From Danio rerio (taxonomy: Eukaryota; Chordata; Actinopteri; Cypriniformes; Danionidae): a stretch of 64,000 nt of DNA. The DNA lies in contig NC_133200.1 of assembly GCF_049306965.1 (NCBI RefSeq), forward strand, positions 14,061,501-14,125,500. Reading direction: 5' to 3'. Each line of letters starts with the position of its first letter. Position 1 is the first letter of the stretch. This document shows, piece after piece, positions 13,083-23,773 of this stretch. The translations under genes and the position numbers were made by a program. Under the pieces are notes generated by a model. The model was not told the origin of the DNA. It did no database searches and was given only the letters and a program-made list of their open reading frames with translations.

Positions 13083-13735
13083 AGATAGTTATGTCAAAGA
13101 CTTTAATTTGTTTGTGATATTTACCTCACTAAGCAGGTCTTGCGTCTCTTTGTTGGGGTTCTGCATGTGTGTTTCAATGACGGATTGATGGATTTCTTCA
13201 AGCTCCTGGTTTAGCTGGCGAAGGTGAAGAGCGCTGTACAGTCCACTTTTATAAAGGTAATCAAACGCTTTCAGACGTGCTGTGATGTTCTTAAGAGTGG
13301 CTTCCATCATCGGCAGTTCTACATTTGTGGTCCGTATCTGGAAGATAGTTAACTAATGTCACCTTCTCAATCGTACTGAATGCAACTGCCATAAGTCACT
13401 AAACAGATTTCTCACCTTTTCCTCAAACTCATCTAAGATCTCCTCACAGACCTGCACTTGTCTTGTGACCTCCATGAACTGAACAGCAGGAAAAGTCCAC
13501 ATTGAGCTGTTTACTTTACACAAACATGAATCAGTCTTCTGTTGACCTGGAACTCTCTCAGCCTTGACAGTCACCTTATGTAGAAAACAAAACATCTGAT
13601 TATTGATTCATAAATGGTTTGTCTGATAGTGATCGATTTTTTAGAAATTCTATCAAACTTTTAGACACTTGTGAGCTGATTTAAGACAACGAGAAAACTT
13701 ACGATGACTGTGAGGAGCAGCAGGTAGACGAACAT
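8635..13735 (-). CDS. olfm4: OLFM4-type olfactomedin gene A
   Basis: Five coding exons, in transcript order: 13735-13703, 13574-13416, 13337-13125, 12811-12679 and 9446-8635. They total 1350 nt (449 residues) with intron phases 0,0,0,1. The start was chosen because ATG at 13733-13735 opens directly into a hydrophobic signal peptide (MFVYLLLLTVIV); longer upstream frames add non-signal sequence. Next come a CxC segment (DSCLCK, ~32-37), a coiled-coil stalk to ~180, and an olfactomedin domain from ~185 to the end, with GAWGRD, TDID, FMVCGVLYATRY and LNYNP. Cysteines in SSCH and MVCG should form the domain disulfide. Against the myocilin calcium site, D380 is kept (D337), N428 is Ser375 and D478 is Asn436. 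N-glycosylation sequons include NIT. OLFM4 proteins are secreted, oligomeric and lectin-binding. It is closest to gene C; the symbol denotes the family, not a confirmed orthologue. Confidence 0.9.
9976..11146. mobile_element. DNA transposon with GCCTGTTTCACACC inverted ends
   Basis: The left end GCCTGTTTCACACCGCAAGC and the complement of the right end (AGCCTGTTTCACACCACAAG) match at nearly every position over about 20 bp. The interior has short (CTAT)-like runs and no transposase. It sits in the last intron of gene A. The ends resemble fish hAT or Harbinger-type non-autonomous elements; the target duplication is unclear. Confidence 0.65.
10513..10640. repeat. GC-rich unclassified repeat-like segment
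   Basis: A locally GC-rich segment (GAGAACCCAGAGCTCCCGCC, GAGAACCGAGATCAGGTAGG, GGTCTCGATCGCTCCCCC) lies within the inverted-end transposon. It differs sharply in composition from its surroundings and looks like part of another dispersed repeat, which I could not classify. Confidence 0.35.
11691..11744. repeat. (TTA)n microsatellite
   Basis: About 18 TTA units with one G interruption, in the last intron of gene A. Confidence 0.95.
11914..12347. mobile_element. Zebrafish-type MITE with AGTCA(A/G)AATTATTAG ends
   Basis: The left end AGAAGTCAAAATTATTAGCC and the complement of the right end (GAGGTCAGAATTATTAGGCC) are inverted copies next to TATA. The body contains words of a very abundant zebrafish non-autonomous DNA element (TTTAACAGAGCAAGGAAATT, TTAAGCTGTATAGAAGCGTC). 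It lies in the last intron of gene A. Confidence 0.8.
13027..13079. repeat. (TA)n microsatellite
   Basis: An uninterrupted AT dinucleotide run of about 52 bp in an intron of gene A, some 45 bp from a splice donor. It is likely length-polymorphic. Confidence 0.97.
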
Positions 13736-13940
13736 GATGACCAAATGCGTTGAAAGACTAGTGATCAGCTTTAAATCTCCACATAAACACTGAGATGTCG
13801 CAATTTTAGTTATGCAAATATGACTTTTCCAGGGGCTATTGAAAAGGATGTGAAAATTGCACTTATTGCTCATTTCAGAAATGCAGGAAGAAATTTAGTT
13901 GAGAAACATGGGAAAAAGTCAACCACAAGTTCCCCCAAAA

Positions 13941-13948
13941 CTTTATAA
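13941..13948 (-). promoter_or_regulatory. TATA box of olfactomedin gene A
   Basis: TTATAAAG on the minus strand, about 205 bp upstream of the ATG, preceded by CTGGGG. Gene C has a degenerate counterpart (CTGGGGATGTAAAA) at the same relative place, supporting a shared promoter. Confidence 0.5.
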
Positions 13949-14150
13949 CCCCAGATCATCATGAGGTTCGTGCTGACATCTGCACTTTGATTACATAAAC
14001 AAGCCATAGAACATGAATCTTAGAAAAAAAACTACGATTTTGAAGTCATAGCAAGTAAAAAAAAAAAAAAAAAGCAGTTTATAAGCATATTTCAAGAGTT
14101 GCATATACATAATATTTACTGTAAAACTTAAATGAGATGTTTCAAAAAGA

Positions 14151-15094
14151 CAATGTTGGTGTAACGGATTACAAGTAATGCAAGCTAAATAATGTTATTT
14201 TTATAAGTACATTATAAAGTAAAAAATATATATATATTTAATTACGTAATAATATTAGAGTTAATTTTTAGTTTAATTAATTCGCTTTTAAAAAATTAAA
14301 TAGCTAAATTAAAATTAACCTAGTTACGCTGAATCACAAAGTCAATGAGAGAATGCGCTCCCCACAAGGTACAGACAAATGAAGATTGCAGGCCAGAGCC
14401 CTACATTTCTGTGATGAAAGTATTCTTGTTTTTTTGAACGCATCAAAGAAAAGGAAAAGGTGATTGTCTCAATGGACAGTGATTTTACTTAAATAATAAG
14501 ACAAAAAGTACAAAAGTAGCAAACACATTGCTTTAAACTTTCGTTATTGTGCATATACGGCATGTATACAGTAGCTCTGCTTTATAAATGGCAGAGCTCC
14601 TCTATTAAAAAAAAAAATCCTTGCAAGATATGCAAAAGATCAAGCCTTAGCCAGGTAAGAAAAAGTTTTCAATTCAGTTCAATTCAGCTTTATTTGTATA
14701 GCGCTTTTACAATGTAGATTGTGTCAAAGCAGCTTCACATAAATGGTCATAGTAACTGGATCAGGGTAGTTCAGTTTTTAGTGTTTAAGTTTAGTTTAGT
14801 TTAGTTTGGCTCAGTTCCGTGTGGTTTAAAGTCATTACTGAGAGTCCAAACACTGAAAAGCAAATTCATCGATGCGTAGCTTTACCGATCCTGAACCAAG
14901 CAAGCCAGAGGCGACATCAGAGAGGGAAAAAAAACACAGATAGGAGAGTGAAGAAAAAAAAACATTGAGAGAAAAAAGTAAGGAAAAAAGTAACTCAAAA
15001 GTAACGTAACACATTACTTACCATAAAAAGTTACACGACTGGTTACTTTTTTGGAAGTAACTCATTATAGTTGTGATTACTTTATCCAACACTG
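14151..15094. mobile_element. hAT-like GTAACG element, copy 1
   Basis: The left end CAATGTTGGTGTAACGGATT and the complement of the right end (CAGTGTTGGATAAAGTAATC) are inverted copies of a family common in fish, whose ends read CAGTGTTGGG..GTAACGC. No transposase frame remains. A second, related teleost repeat lies inside it near 14680-14930. It is in the spacer between divergent genes A and B. Confidence 0.65.
14680..14935. repeat. Dispersed teleost repeat (TTTATTTGTATAGCGC)
   Basis: The segment begins with TTCAGCTTTATTTGTATAGC and continues through GATTGTGTCAAAGCAGCTTC and repeated AGTTTAGTTTAG words. This is a widespread teleost repeat whose class I do not assign. It is inserted in copy 1 of the GTAACG element and absent from copy 2. 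Confidence 0.6.
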
Positions 15095-15385
15095 GAAAAA
15101 AAATACTGATCAAAATTAGAGAACACTTTCAGATACTTCAGTTAATTGCTGTTAATGTGGCACTTGATGGTTATTTGTTTAAAGGGTTAGTTACCTATAC
15201 CATGTTATTACTTATTCACCATCATTTCGTTCCAAATCTCGGAGTTCTTAGTTCATCTTTGGAACTTAAATTAATATATTTCAGATAAAATTTGAGACCA
15301 CCTTCATCATCCATAACAACGTAATTAACAACAAATCAGATTATGATTATTCACCTAAGTGTCAGTATAGGGGGCTCATACTTTT

Positions 15386-16260
15386 TTTGGTTTAATTAAT
15401 TCACTTTTAAAAAAATTAATTGCTGAATTAAAATTGACCTAGTTACGCTGAATCACGTACTCAATGATTGAATGCGATCCCCACAGGGAACAGACAGAAA
15501 TGAAGATGGCAGGAGCCCTACATTTCTGTGATATTTTGAACGCATCAAAGAAAAGGAAAAGACGATTGTCTCAATGGACAGTGATTTTACTTAAATAATA
15601 AGATAGTACAAGGTCAAAAGTAGCAAACACTTCGCTTTAAACTTTTGTTATTCTGCATATACGGCATGTATAGCTCTGCGTTAAGAGTTGCAGAGCGCCT
15701 CTATTCAGAAAAAAACCTTGCAAGTTCTGCAAGAGATCAAGCCTTAGCCTGGTAAGAAAAGGTAGCCAAAAAAGTAACTTAAAAGTAATGTAACGCATTA
15801 CTTAACATAAAAAGTAACTAAGTAACGCATCTAGTTACTTTTTTGGGAGTAACTCATTATTTTGATGCATTACTTTCCACAACACAACAATCAAATTAGA
15901 GAACTCTTTTACATTCCATAGTTAATTGAGGTTAATCTGGCACTTGATGGTTATTTTCTTAAAGGGTTAGTTTAAACAAAAATTAAAGCAATGTTACTTA
16001 CTCACATCATTTTGTTCCAAAACCCTGGAGTCCTTAGTTCATCTTTGGACCACAAATCTTCCATAACCCCCCACACCACCCTCATCTTCCATAGACAGCA
16101 ACTGTCCAGACACATTCAAAGTAAAAAAAAAAAAAAAAAGATGTCTTCAGTGGTTTAATTGTAATGATAAGAAGTTGTGGGAATATAAAATGCACATAAA
16201 TCAAAACTGACTTTATACAGTTTCTTCTCCTCAGTGTCAGTATGGGGGTTGGGGGGGGTC
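15386..16260. repeat. Second copy of a ~1.1-kb tandem segment
   Basis: Sequence from TTAATTAATTCACTTTTAAA onward repeats the order seen from about 14270: CTAGTTACGCTGAATCAC, CTACATTTCTGTGAT, TTGTCTCAATGGACAGTG, the AAAAGTAACT-rich transposon end, GGCACTTGATGGTTATT, GTCCTTAGTTCATCTTTGGA and GTGTCAGTATGGGGG. The two copies are in direct tandem and diverged by scattered indels. Copy 2 lacks the TATAGCGC repeat. It lies immediately upstream of the gene B promoter. Confidence 0.75.
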
Positions 16261-16456
16261 ATCAAATTCATGTCAGCAAAACAAGTATTCCACATTAAAT
16301 TGATATTTACATATCTGTCTACATGACAATCTTAGCTGAGCAAAGCATTTTTGCAATCTCATTTAGAGAATTATGAGGTCAGGCGATCACCTTCCCCATT
16401 TCGTAATTCTACTCATGTCAGCAATAACTTTTGTTGACCAATCCTGGGGCTTTTCC

Positions 16457-16462
16457 TTTAAA
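16457..16462 (+). promoter_or_regulatory. TTTAAA core-promoter box of gene B
   Basis: TTTAAA lies 78 bp before the ATG. Gene D has CTTTAAA 69 bp before its ATG, with shared flanking words (CCTGG..., TGCTTCTGTCA/TGCCTCTGTCA). The conservation between paralogues supports a TATA-like core promoter. Confidence 0.45.
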
Positions 16463-16534
16463 GCTCTGCTTCTGTCACTCAAACCTGATCCTTATTCTTA
16501 AGACTACAGGATCCAGATCATTTTCATCTCAAAC

Positions 16535-19500
16535 ATGAGTCAGTCAAACGTCTTCATTTTGCTGGTCTGCATACCTCTCATTTTATCACAGGTAATATTT
16601 ATTCATCCTTCTATAAACATAATTTTAAAAAAATTCTGACACTTGCATAATATTTTGGCGTTTTTTTCCATGTTCGCTGGATTTAATTAACTGTTTTTTC
16701 ATCTACACAGTCAGTGAGAGGGAAAGACTGTGTGTGTGATCTACAATATTCAGATCCTGATTTCCCTGAGAATAAACTCGACAACGTTGAGCTCACTGCT
16801 TCACAATGCACTGGAAACATCACTTCAGAAAAGGTACAAAAAAATTTATAGTATTGTTCTCTTTATAAATCTAAATCAGGCTTGTATGATAAAATTGGAC
16901 TTTTCTTAGTTTTATTTTACAATCTGTAATTGAAAGAAATTGTTTTCTTTTCAAATATGTTTAGATGACGGAGATTGACAGGCTTGTGTTGGGTCTACAA
17001 CACCGCATCTGGCAGCTTGTGGACAACGTTTCCATGCTGGAAAAAGAAGACAACGGAAATCTGTACGCAGCTGTATCTCTGCGCATTATTGAATTAGAGT
17101 TAGCCGAGATTCAAGACCTTCTGGACAAACTTAACAAAACAACCAACAACTATAAGCAGCTCGGTGTAGAGACTGCAGCAGAGGTGAATTCATGCACAGC
17201 ATAGCATTTTTTAGAGCACAATATCATGTTTCATATCATTCGATATTGATAATTATTGGATGTTTTTTAACAACACATATAGGATTGTTAGGATTTTTAT
17301 ATTTTAACCACTTTATTTTAATTTACCAACATTACTAAGGCAAATAGTTTTAATAGTCAAAAACAAAAGTAATTAAACTATTTGATATTAAAATAAAGAC
17401 AAGTGTTTAAGAGACTCAAACTTATACAACTTATAAAATATTACAACTTGCGTGCAATGGTGAAGGTAGATCTACATCTGTAAGGTGTGAATAATAATGA
17501 TACAGTAAACCTCAAACTCTGTAAACAAAACAAATTATAATAATGAAATCTGAGCTTTCAATTGAAGGAACTAATTATCATTATTCAAATACATGCTGAA
17601 CATTACAAATAGTTAAGTTGAATGACTACATTACCCCTATACTAAAAACTCTTTCAGATGGGGAGCTAGTGGCTGGGATGCACAAGAAAAGAAACCAAAA
17701 AGCCACTCTAAAGACATCCTTACATCCTTTTTATTTACAATCTACTCACTGCTGCTATACGGCACTCATTTTCAAATGTGCTGTCAATCTGACCTGAAGT
17801 GGCAAGCACAAGCTTTCCTTCACCATTTTCTATGGCATCTCTTGTTACTAGGTGACCATTTTTTCAGATGATGACAAACAAACAAACCATTGCTGCAGCT
17901 TCGATGCAAGTTTATGGATAAAGCATAAGTGGTGCGCTCGGGGCTTTTGGAAAAGTTCAGATGCTTCGGAAAAGTTCACGTTTTACACTAGGTGAGCCTG
18001 AAAACGGCACGCATGTAACGTGCGCGTCATTATGTGTGTGTCGTGCATGTCACGTGCCTCCTTTGGAAATGACAAACTTACCCTAAGCTTATTGGCATTC
18101 CTTCCAACGCGCGTGCTCAGCAACTATATTTAAAACAAAACAATAGCACTTCATACTGAAACTACACACCAAACTTTTTTTATTATCGATATTGACAATA
18201 ATGTTCGGTCAATAAATACCAATACCGATTTTATCACCCAGACCTAGCAATTTTTAATTTGTGCAACAATTATGCTTATATACAATAAAAAACAAAATTT
18301 TAATTATTTATTTTATTATAAAATGGTAAGAAAACATTAAATTATTTTATGTTAATATAAAATAAGTGTTTTTAATATTTAACAGAAGTTTTCAATTGAT
18401 TAAATTTATTTTGTATTGTTTTATGCAGTACTTTTCTATAGGTTCAAATGTTTATATTTGTCATCATACCACCAAAAAATCTATATCTTTTTTTGAAATA
18501 TGCATATTTAACTAATTCCTCTTTAATCCGTTCTTCACACAGCTTCAGGTTATGGAGGAAACTATGGAGGAACTGGAAAAGTTTGACCACACACAGGTAA
18601 TGGTGAAACAGCGTGAGAACCAGCGTATTAGGAGAGACCTAGAACGGTGCAAAAATGTGCTCAACAGTACATCACCACCCCCTACACTTTCCCCAGGTAT
18701 GCATTTGTATACTTGTTTATCATTATTAGACTTCCACAGCTAAACTGCTACACTATCCATCTTACTTTTTTTTTCTTTGTAGGTCACTGTGGTCTGGGTC
18801 ACTTGGTGAATGTATCTGGACCTAAAACCTACTCGCTCACAGTGTATGGAACGTCCTACACTTTTGGTGCTTGGGGTCGAGATGCAAATCCCGCTCCAGG
18901 AGACGAGAACAAATACTGGCTGGTGGTGCTGTCAAGTAGTAATGTATTTGGGAACTTTATTCGCCAGTATAGTAGTCTTAGCACTTTTATATTAGGTATA
19001 GTACCAACAGATACATATATATCAAGCTCAAATCCTACAACAAATACGATTCAGGGTCCAAACATGATCATGTACGGCAATGCTCTCTACTATAACTGCT
19101 ACAACATATACTCTGTCTGTCAGTTCAACCTGACCACTAAAACTGTCAGTACTGTGGCTTTACCCAATGATGCAGGTTTTAATAACAAGTTTCCATTCGG
19201 ACATCTCGGCACAACATACAGCTACACAGACATGGATTTTGTCACAGATGAATCAGGCGTCTATGTTATATACGCAACCACTAGCAACTTTGGAAATGTG
19301 GTGATCAGTAAAGTTGAGACTAGTAACCCGCCTGTTTTGGGCCAAACTTGGTCCACTTCTCTTCACAAAAAGACCGTCACAAACACTTTCATGGTGTGCG
19401 GTGTGCTTTATGCGACTCGATACCTGGATCAAGTAACAGAGGAGATCTTTTACGCTTATGACACCAAAACCAACAAAGAGCGCTATGATTTAAGAATTAA

Positions 19501-19618
19501 AATTAAGAAGATGCAGGCTAATATTAAGTTTATGAATTATGACCCCAGGGATCATTTGCTGTATGTCTTCAATGATGCCTACATTGTGACTTATGAAACC
19601 AAGTTTGAGAGAGTTTAA
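16535..19618 (+). CDS. olfm4: OLFM4-type olfactomedin gene B
   Basis: Five exons: 16535-16591, 16711-16833, 16965-17183, 18543-18696 and 18783-19618. They give 462 residues with phases 0,0,0,1. The ATG opens a hydrophobic signal peptide of ~20 residues ending near SVRG. A CxC segment follows (KDCVCD), then SDPDFP, which parallels the CQC...TFP region of mammalian OLFM4. A coiled-coil stalk runs from ~60 to ~175. A proline-rich hinge (SPPPTLSPG) leads into the olfactomedin domain at CG (187-188), with GAWGRD, YTDMD, TNTFMVCGVLYATRY and MNYDP. The calcium-site equivalents are D336, N385, T386 and N436, so the usual final Asp is Asn. Sequons include NIT, NKT, NST, NVS and NLT. Human OLFM4 is secreted and binds lectins and cadherins; the same role here is inference. 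It is transcribed divergently from A and is most similar to D. Confidence 0.92.
17215..18247. mobile_element. Probable hAT-like element in gene B intron 3
   Basis: The right portion ends AATACCGATTTTATCACCCA GACCTAG and the left portion carries TCATTCGATATTGATAATTATTGG. This is the paired-end vocabulary of a common fish element whose ends read CTAGGTCTGGGTGATAAAAT. The interior is repeat-like with a CpG-rich patch near 18000-18110. The left boundary is approximate. Confidence 0.45.
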
Positions 19619-19743
19619 GATTAACAATATCCTGCCTTTTATTCTCTTTTAAATGTAATGATTTGACGTATTTGGTATCTATGGTTGATATGTAATGCAA
19701 ATGGAAAAACTTTTTGATATGTATCACACAACTTGGTCCTTTA

Positions 19744-19749
19744 AATAAA
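19744..19749 (+). other. Polyadenylation signal of gene B
   Basis: AATAAA about 125 nt after the stop codon. Confidence 0.65.
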
Positions 19750-20134
19750 GAGAAAGTGAAAATACTGATACATCTGCGTGCTTACATTATGCTGCTTTTA
19801 AATATTCATGAATGCGATGTAGTAACTCAATGCATGCTTATGCTGCCCTCTGCTGGGTGTGTAATTTCACTTGTTTTACTTGTGAAGGCGATTAAGGGTT
19901 ATGTCCAAACATTTATAAAAGACATTGTATTGAAAAGGACTTACCATGTGTCATGAACCATGAGACCACTCATCAGAGTTGTAGTACATCCTAGTGGACT
20001 CCCAGAGAAAGGTTGAACACCGCCACCATCTGGGGCTCATTCAGGCCAAGCAGAAGATTCCTCACTTCTATATCAAATCTGAAAAATGTTCATTCCACCA
20101 GTGCTCCACCCAGTTTCTTAGATATATTATTAGT

Positions 20135-20301
20135 GCTGGGTGGCACTGTGGCTCAATTGTTAGCACTGTAGCCTCACAGCAGGAAGGTTTTGGTTCGAGT
20201 CCCACCTGGGCCAGTTGGCATTTCGGTGTGGAGTCGTATATTCTCCCCAAGTTCACATTGGTTTCCTCCAGGTGCTCCGGTTTCCCCCACAGTCCAAAGA
20301 C

Positions 20302-20356
<55 letters not shown>

Positions 20357-20515
20357 AAGAGTGGTGTCTACAGAGTGTATGGGTGTTTCTCAGTACTGGG
20401 TTGCGATTGGAAAGGCATCCGCTACACAAAACATATGCTGGAATAGTTGGCAGTTTATTCGGCTGTGGTGACCCCTGATAAATCAGGGACTATGACCAAG
20501 GGAAATGAATGAATG
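20135..20515 (+). mobile_element. DANA-type SINE containing a (GT)n run
   Basis: A tRNA-like head (GGTTCGAGTCCC) is followed by the DANA body (GTGCTCCGGTTTCCCCCACA, AAGGCATCCGCTACACAAAA, TATGCTGGAATAGTTGGCAG) and an AATGAATGAATGA tail. The part usually holding the AATTGGGTAGGCTAAATTG words has been replaced by an expanded (GT)n microsatellite at 20306-20351. It lies just left of the Gypsy-like fossil. Confidence 0.88.
20306..20351. repeat. (GT)n microsatellite within the DANA SINE
   Basis: About 23 uninterrupted GT units arise inside the SINE body. Confidence 0.97.
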
Positions 20516-20529
20516 ATCATCAACCATAA

Positions 20530-21640
20530 AGGTATCATGAAGGGTTGATGGCTCATGGATAAGGATAAGCCCAACACAGTCAAGTCTTGTAACCACCTTC
20601 AATGAAATACCTCAGATGTTTCCTCAGATTTGCAAACTTTTACTACTCTGCTGAAACAGAACTACAGCACAACATCGGGAAATAAATTGGCTCTAGAAGA
20701 GTGGCGCCACTGATTGGGGAATGCAAATCAACCTCGAAGACCAAAAAAATAGTATAAAGCAGATGTTGAGCAGATCTCTTGGATTTCCCGAAGAAACCTC
20801 AGACAATATAAAATCTTTCCCTTTCAACTCAACTTTGCCAGTCTCATATGAACCCTGGATGAGTATATTGCAGATGCTACAAACAATGAGCCAGCTCAGC
20901 AGGATTGTCTACCTATACACGTTTATGGTCCGACCACACAGTGCATTCCACATATAGAAACAGACACAGTGTTGACAATGGCTACCAACTGTGAGCAGAA
21001 ATCAACCCCCTTTCCCTCCTCCAGGAATGGTTTTAGTGGCCTAGATTAAATAAAAAAGGAATGACAGGAATCCAACAAGTCCACAACACCTTGCCAACAC
21101 GTGGCAAGCAAACTCATGTTCCCAGTTGTCATTAATAGGTTTAGACTTCATAACTGATGTACCTTTGATGGTTCCTCATGCGCCCTTTTCGTATATCCTG
21201 CTTCTGATTTCCCTCAAGGGTCCACATTGATGGATACAAAGAGAACAGCTTTCAACAATGTCTTGTGGCACTTCTGCCCCCCTGAGGACAGGTTCAGATT
21301 GGGGTCCCCAACTCTTCTTGAAAAAATGAAAAGCATTCTTGCTCCAACAGGTATGTGTGGTGATCAGCCTCTCTTCAGATTACACCCTCAAATCAAAGGC
21401 AAGACAAATAGAGAAAAAAAAACTAGCTAAAAGCTGCTACCCATGCACTTTCTGCCATCACTACAAGAACTCCTGGCACCAGTTTCTTTGAGTACTCTCA
21501 AAACTCTCTCTGTCCACCAGATATTAATTGACCAGCTTTTCAACACATACCTAGCTTTCTTTCAATATTGTTCCCCTGGATTGAGGAGCCATCTGAAGTT
21601 TCCAAAGTCACTCACTGTTTTTTAAAAACATTAAGGTCTG
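20530..21640 (+). mobile_element. Ty3/Gypsy-like retroelement fossil, pol fragment
   Basis: Short translated stretches resemble Ty3/Gypsy pol: an RNase H-like LEEWRHW phrase near 20690-20715, a GLDFITD-like integrase phrase near 21140, and an RGPQ-like phrase near 21300, in the expected order. No LTRs, gag or envelope are visible. The copy is old, partial and broken in many places. A DANA SINE abuts its left side and a SINE3 its right side. Confidence 0.6.
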
Positions 21641-21719
21641 TTCATGGCAGGTACTGTGCTATTGAATAGGCACATAAATTTCATTAAGTTCAAGTCCGTT
21701 GCCAAAGTTTCCCATAATC

Positions 21720-22290
21720 AAAGCAACAGCCACACCACCCTGCAGCCTAAGACTGGTTACTCACTGAAGCCAAGCAGGGCTGAGCCTGGTCAGTACCTTG
21801 ACGGGAGACCATTTGGGGAAACTAGGATGATGTTGCAAGTGGTGTTAGTGAGGCTAGTAGGGGTGCTCAATTTGTGGTTTGGGTGAGTCCTAATGCCCCA
21901 GTAAAAATGTAAAGGGGACACTACACTGTCAGTGGGCGCCGTCTTTTGGATGAGATGTTAAACCGAGGTCTTGACTCTCTGTGGTTATTAGAAAAATATC
22001 CCATGGCACTTCTCGTAAAGAGTAGCGGTGTAACCCCGGTGTCCTGGCCAAAGTCCCTCCATCGGCCCTTACAATCATAGTCTCCTAATCATCCCCATCC
22101 ACCAAATTTTCTCTATCACTGTCTCTCCACTCCACCAATGGCTGGTGTGTGGGGAGCGCACTGGCGCTGCTGTCGCATCATCCAAGTTGATGCTGCACAC
22201 TGGTGGTAGTGTGGAGAGACCCCCCCCCCCCATTATTGTGAAGCACACTGGGTGTATAGCCATACACAATAAATGCGCTATATAAAAAAT
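21720..22290 (+). mobile_element. SINE3 (5S-rRNA-derived SINE)
   Basis: The head resembles 5S rRNA (CACACCACCCTG, AAGCCAAGCAGGGCTGAGCC, GTCAGTACCTTGACGGGAGA). It is followed by the zebrafish SINE3 body (GCGCCGTCTTTTGGATGAGA, TGGCACTTCTCGTAAAGAGT, GGTGTAACCCCGGTGTCCTG) and a tail ending GCGCTATATAAAAAATAAA. The 5S-like internal promoter region is diverged. This is a retroposon, not a 5S gene. Confidence 0.9.
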
Positions 22291-22348
22291 AAAAATAAAA
22301 ACACATACACAAAGTCATCGAGATCCTCCACTTGTCTTAACAGTCTTC

Positions 22349-22535
22349 CTAGTCATTTTGAGTAACCTGTAAAATAAAACAGCACTTCAATATTCAAGTC
22401 ATCATTGTAAAATATTCTAAGTTGAATTTTTACTCACCTTCTCTGTTTGTGCTTCTTGATGATCTTCCAATAAACCTAGCACACTTTTTGTAGCATCCAT
22501 GGTCTCATTGTAGTTTTCTGTTCCATATCTTGACA
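22349..22535 (-). other. Possible two terminal exons of an unknown gene
   Basis: On the minus strand, 22535-22438 is a 98-nt stretch open for 32 codons (including ETMDATKSVLGLLEDHQEAQ). It lies between an AG acceptor (ATTATAG) and a good donor (GTGAGTA). It joins in phase 0 to 22366-22349, after a TTTTACAG acceptor, where the frame ends in TAG. Composition is helix-forming. I found no upstream exon in the neighbouring kilobase, so this may be a relic of a lost gene or chance. Confidence 0.25.
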
Positions 22536-22559
22536 CTATAATATGACGGTGATGACTAA

Positions 22560-23240
22560 TCGGTATGACCACAAAAGCAGGGTTGCTTTAAATTTGTATA
22601 AACAATTGATGTCACAAAAATTGCACAAATAGTTGTGGGATTATGAGGCAAATTATTTACAGATTTATTATAACAAAGATTTTCTGTTTGATGTGTGAAT
22701 TACTCCTTTGCACTACTAAGTGTCTACAGATATATTATTTATGAATTATAGCAACAGTTACACTGTAAAGTGTCTAAAAATTCAAAGAGCAAAAGAGATG
22801 TATTTTGCAATGTTACAGTGATCTTCATGTTAACACCTTAGTGTTTCAGCATTTCTCCTATAGGTACATTAAGCCATTAGTGACAGGAACCGATATTGTA
22901 ACTTCAATATATAATGAATGACCTATATTTTATAAAAATGCTACATAACATAAGGTGATTGAATTTGAAAAATAAAACGTCAAGATGTAGTCAACTGAGC
23001 TTAAGCATCAGTTACAGAGAGAAAATGATTGAAAGTTAATAGCAAACACTTTTGCATCCTATTATATAAAACAACATTGCTGTTTACTGGAAGTGTGTTT
23101 CCATTTCATAATGTATCCAGTAGGTTTTCTTTGTAATGTATCGTGGGCTGATACTGCCCTCTGTTGGGTAGTGCTGTAATTTAACCTCAAGGTTAACTTT
23201 AAAAGATGTAAAGACTGTAAAAATGGTTGCTTACATTTGA
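22560..23240. other. Intergenic, no gene seen
   Basis: AT-rich sequence without a supported exon, RNA gene or clear repeat. Confidence 0.45.
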
Positions 23241-23244
23241 ACAA

Positions 23245-23345
23245 CATTATTAGTAACGAGGCATCCGCTGCATAAAACATACACCAAAGTAATTGGCAGT
23301 TCAATATTCTGTGGCAATCCGTTATAAATCAAGGGCTAAGCTGAG
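23245..23345 (+). mobile_element. 3' fragment of a DANA-type SINE
   Basis: GGCATCCGCTGCATAAAACA, AGTAATTGGCAGTTC and AATCAAGGGCTAAGC match the 3' third of DANA; head and body are missing. Confidence 0.7.
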
Positions 23346-23573
23346 GGTTGATTATTATTACCCAATATTCAATACCATTGATGTTGTGCTTAATTTTATT
23401 TCTTGTAATATTCTAATGTAGCTAATTAATACATTTATTTGCAACAATGCCATGACTGGTGATATTGGATTTTGTCTTTTTGCCAGTATCTGGTACAGTG
23501 GCTAGAAAAAAAAAAAAAAAGCTAAAAAAATAAATTTAATAAAAGACATTCACATAAGTGTTGCATTTGCACA

Positions 23574-23579
23574 TTTATT
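23574..23579 (-). other. Polyadenylation signal of gene C
   Basis: AATAAA on the minus strand, about 195 nt beyond the stop codon of gene C. Confidence 0.55.
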
Positions 23580-23773
23580 TTAATGAAACATTACAAAAAT
23601 AGACAAAAGTTAGTCTGACTCAACACTTCAGAGTCGCATAACAACAAAATATAAGGGTTTTGATTAACTACTATTTATTTTGAGATATTTTACATGTGCT
23701 GCAGTTTAGGCTAAAAAACTATAAACTTCACAGCCCTACATACTTATTTTTTTTAGCTGCGTATTAAAGTCCC

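Noticed and set aside
13736-13873. Longer N-terminus for gene A
   Set aside because: The upstream frame adds non-hydrophobic sequence before the signal peptide and is not conserved in gene C, whose start aligns at the inner ATG.
18647-18790. N-terminal extension of the gene B last-exon frame
   Set aside because: It reads through intron 4; the donor at 18697 and acceptor at 18781-18782 match those of gene D.
19994-20471. 150- and 93-residue open frames with Cys-Val runs
   Set aside because: They are readings through the (GT)n run inside a DANA SINE.
21720-21890. 5S rRNA gene
   Set aside because: The 5S-like head is diverged and continues into the SINE3 body, so it is a retroposon.
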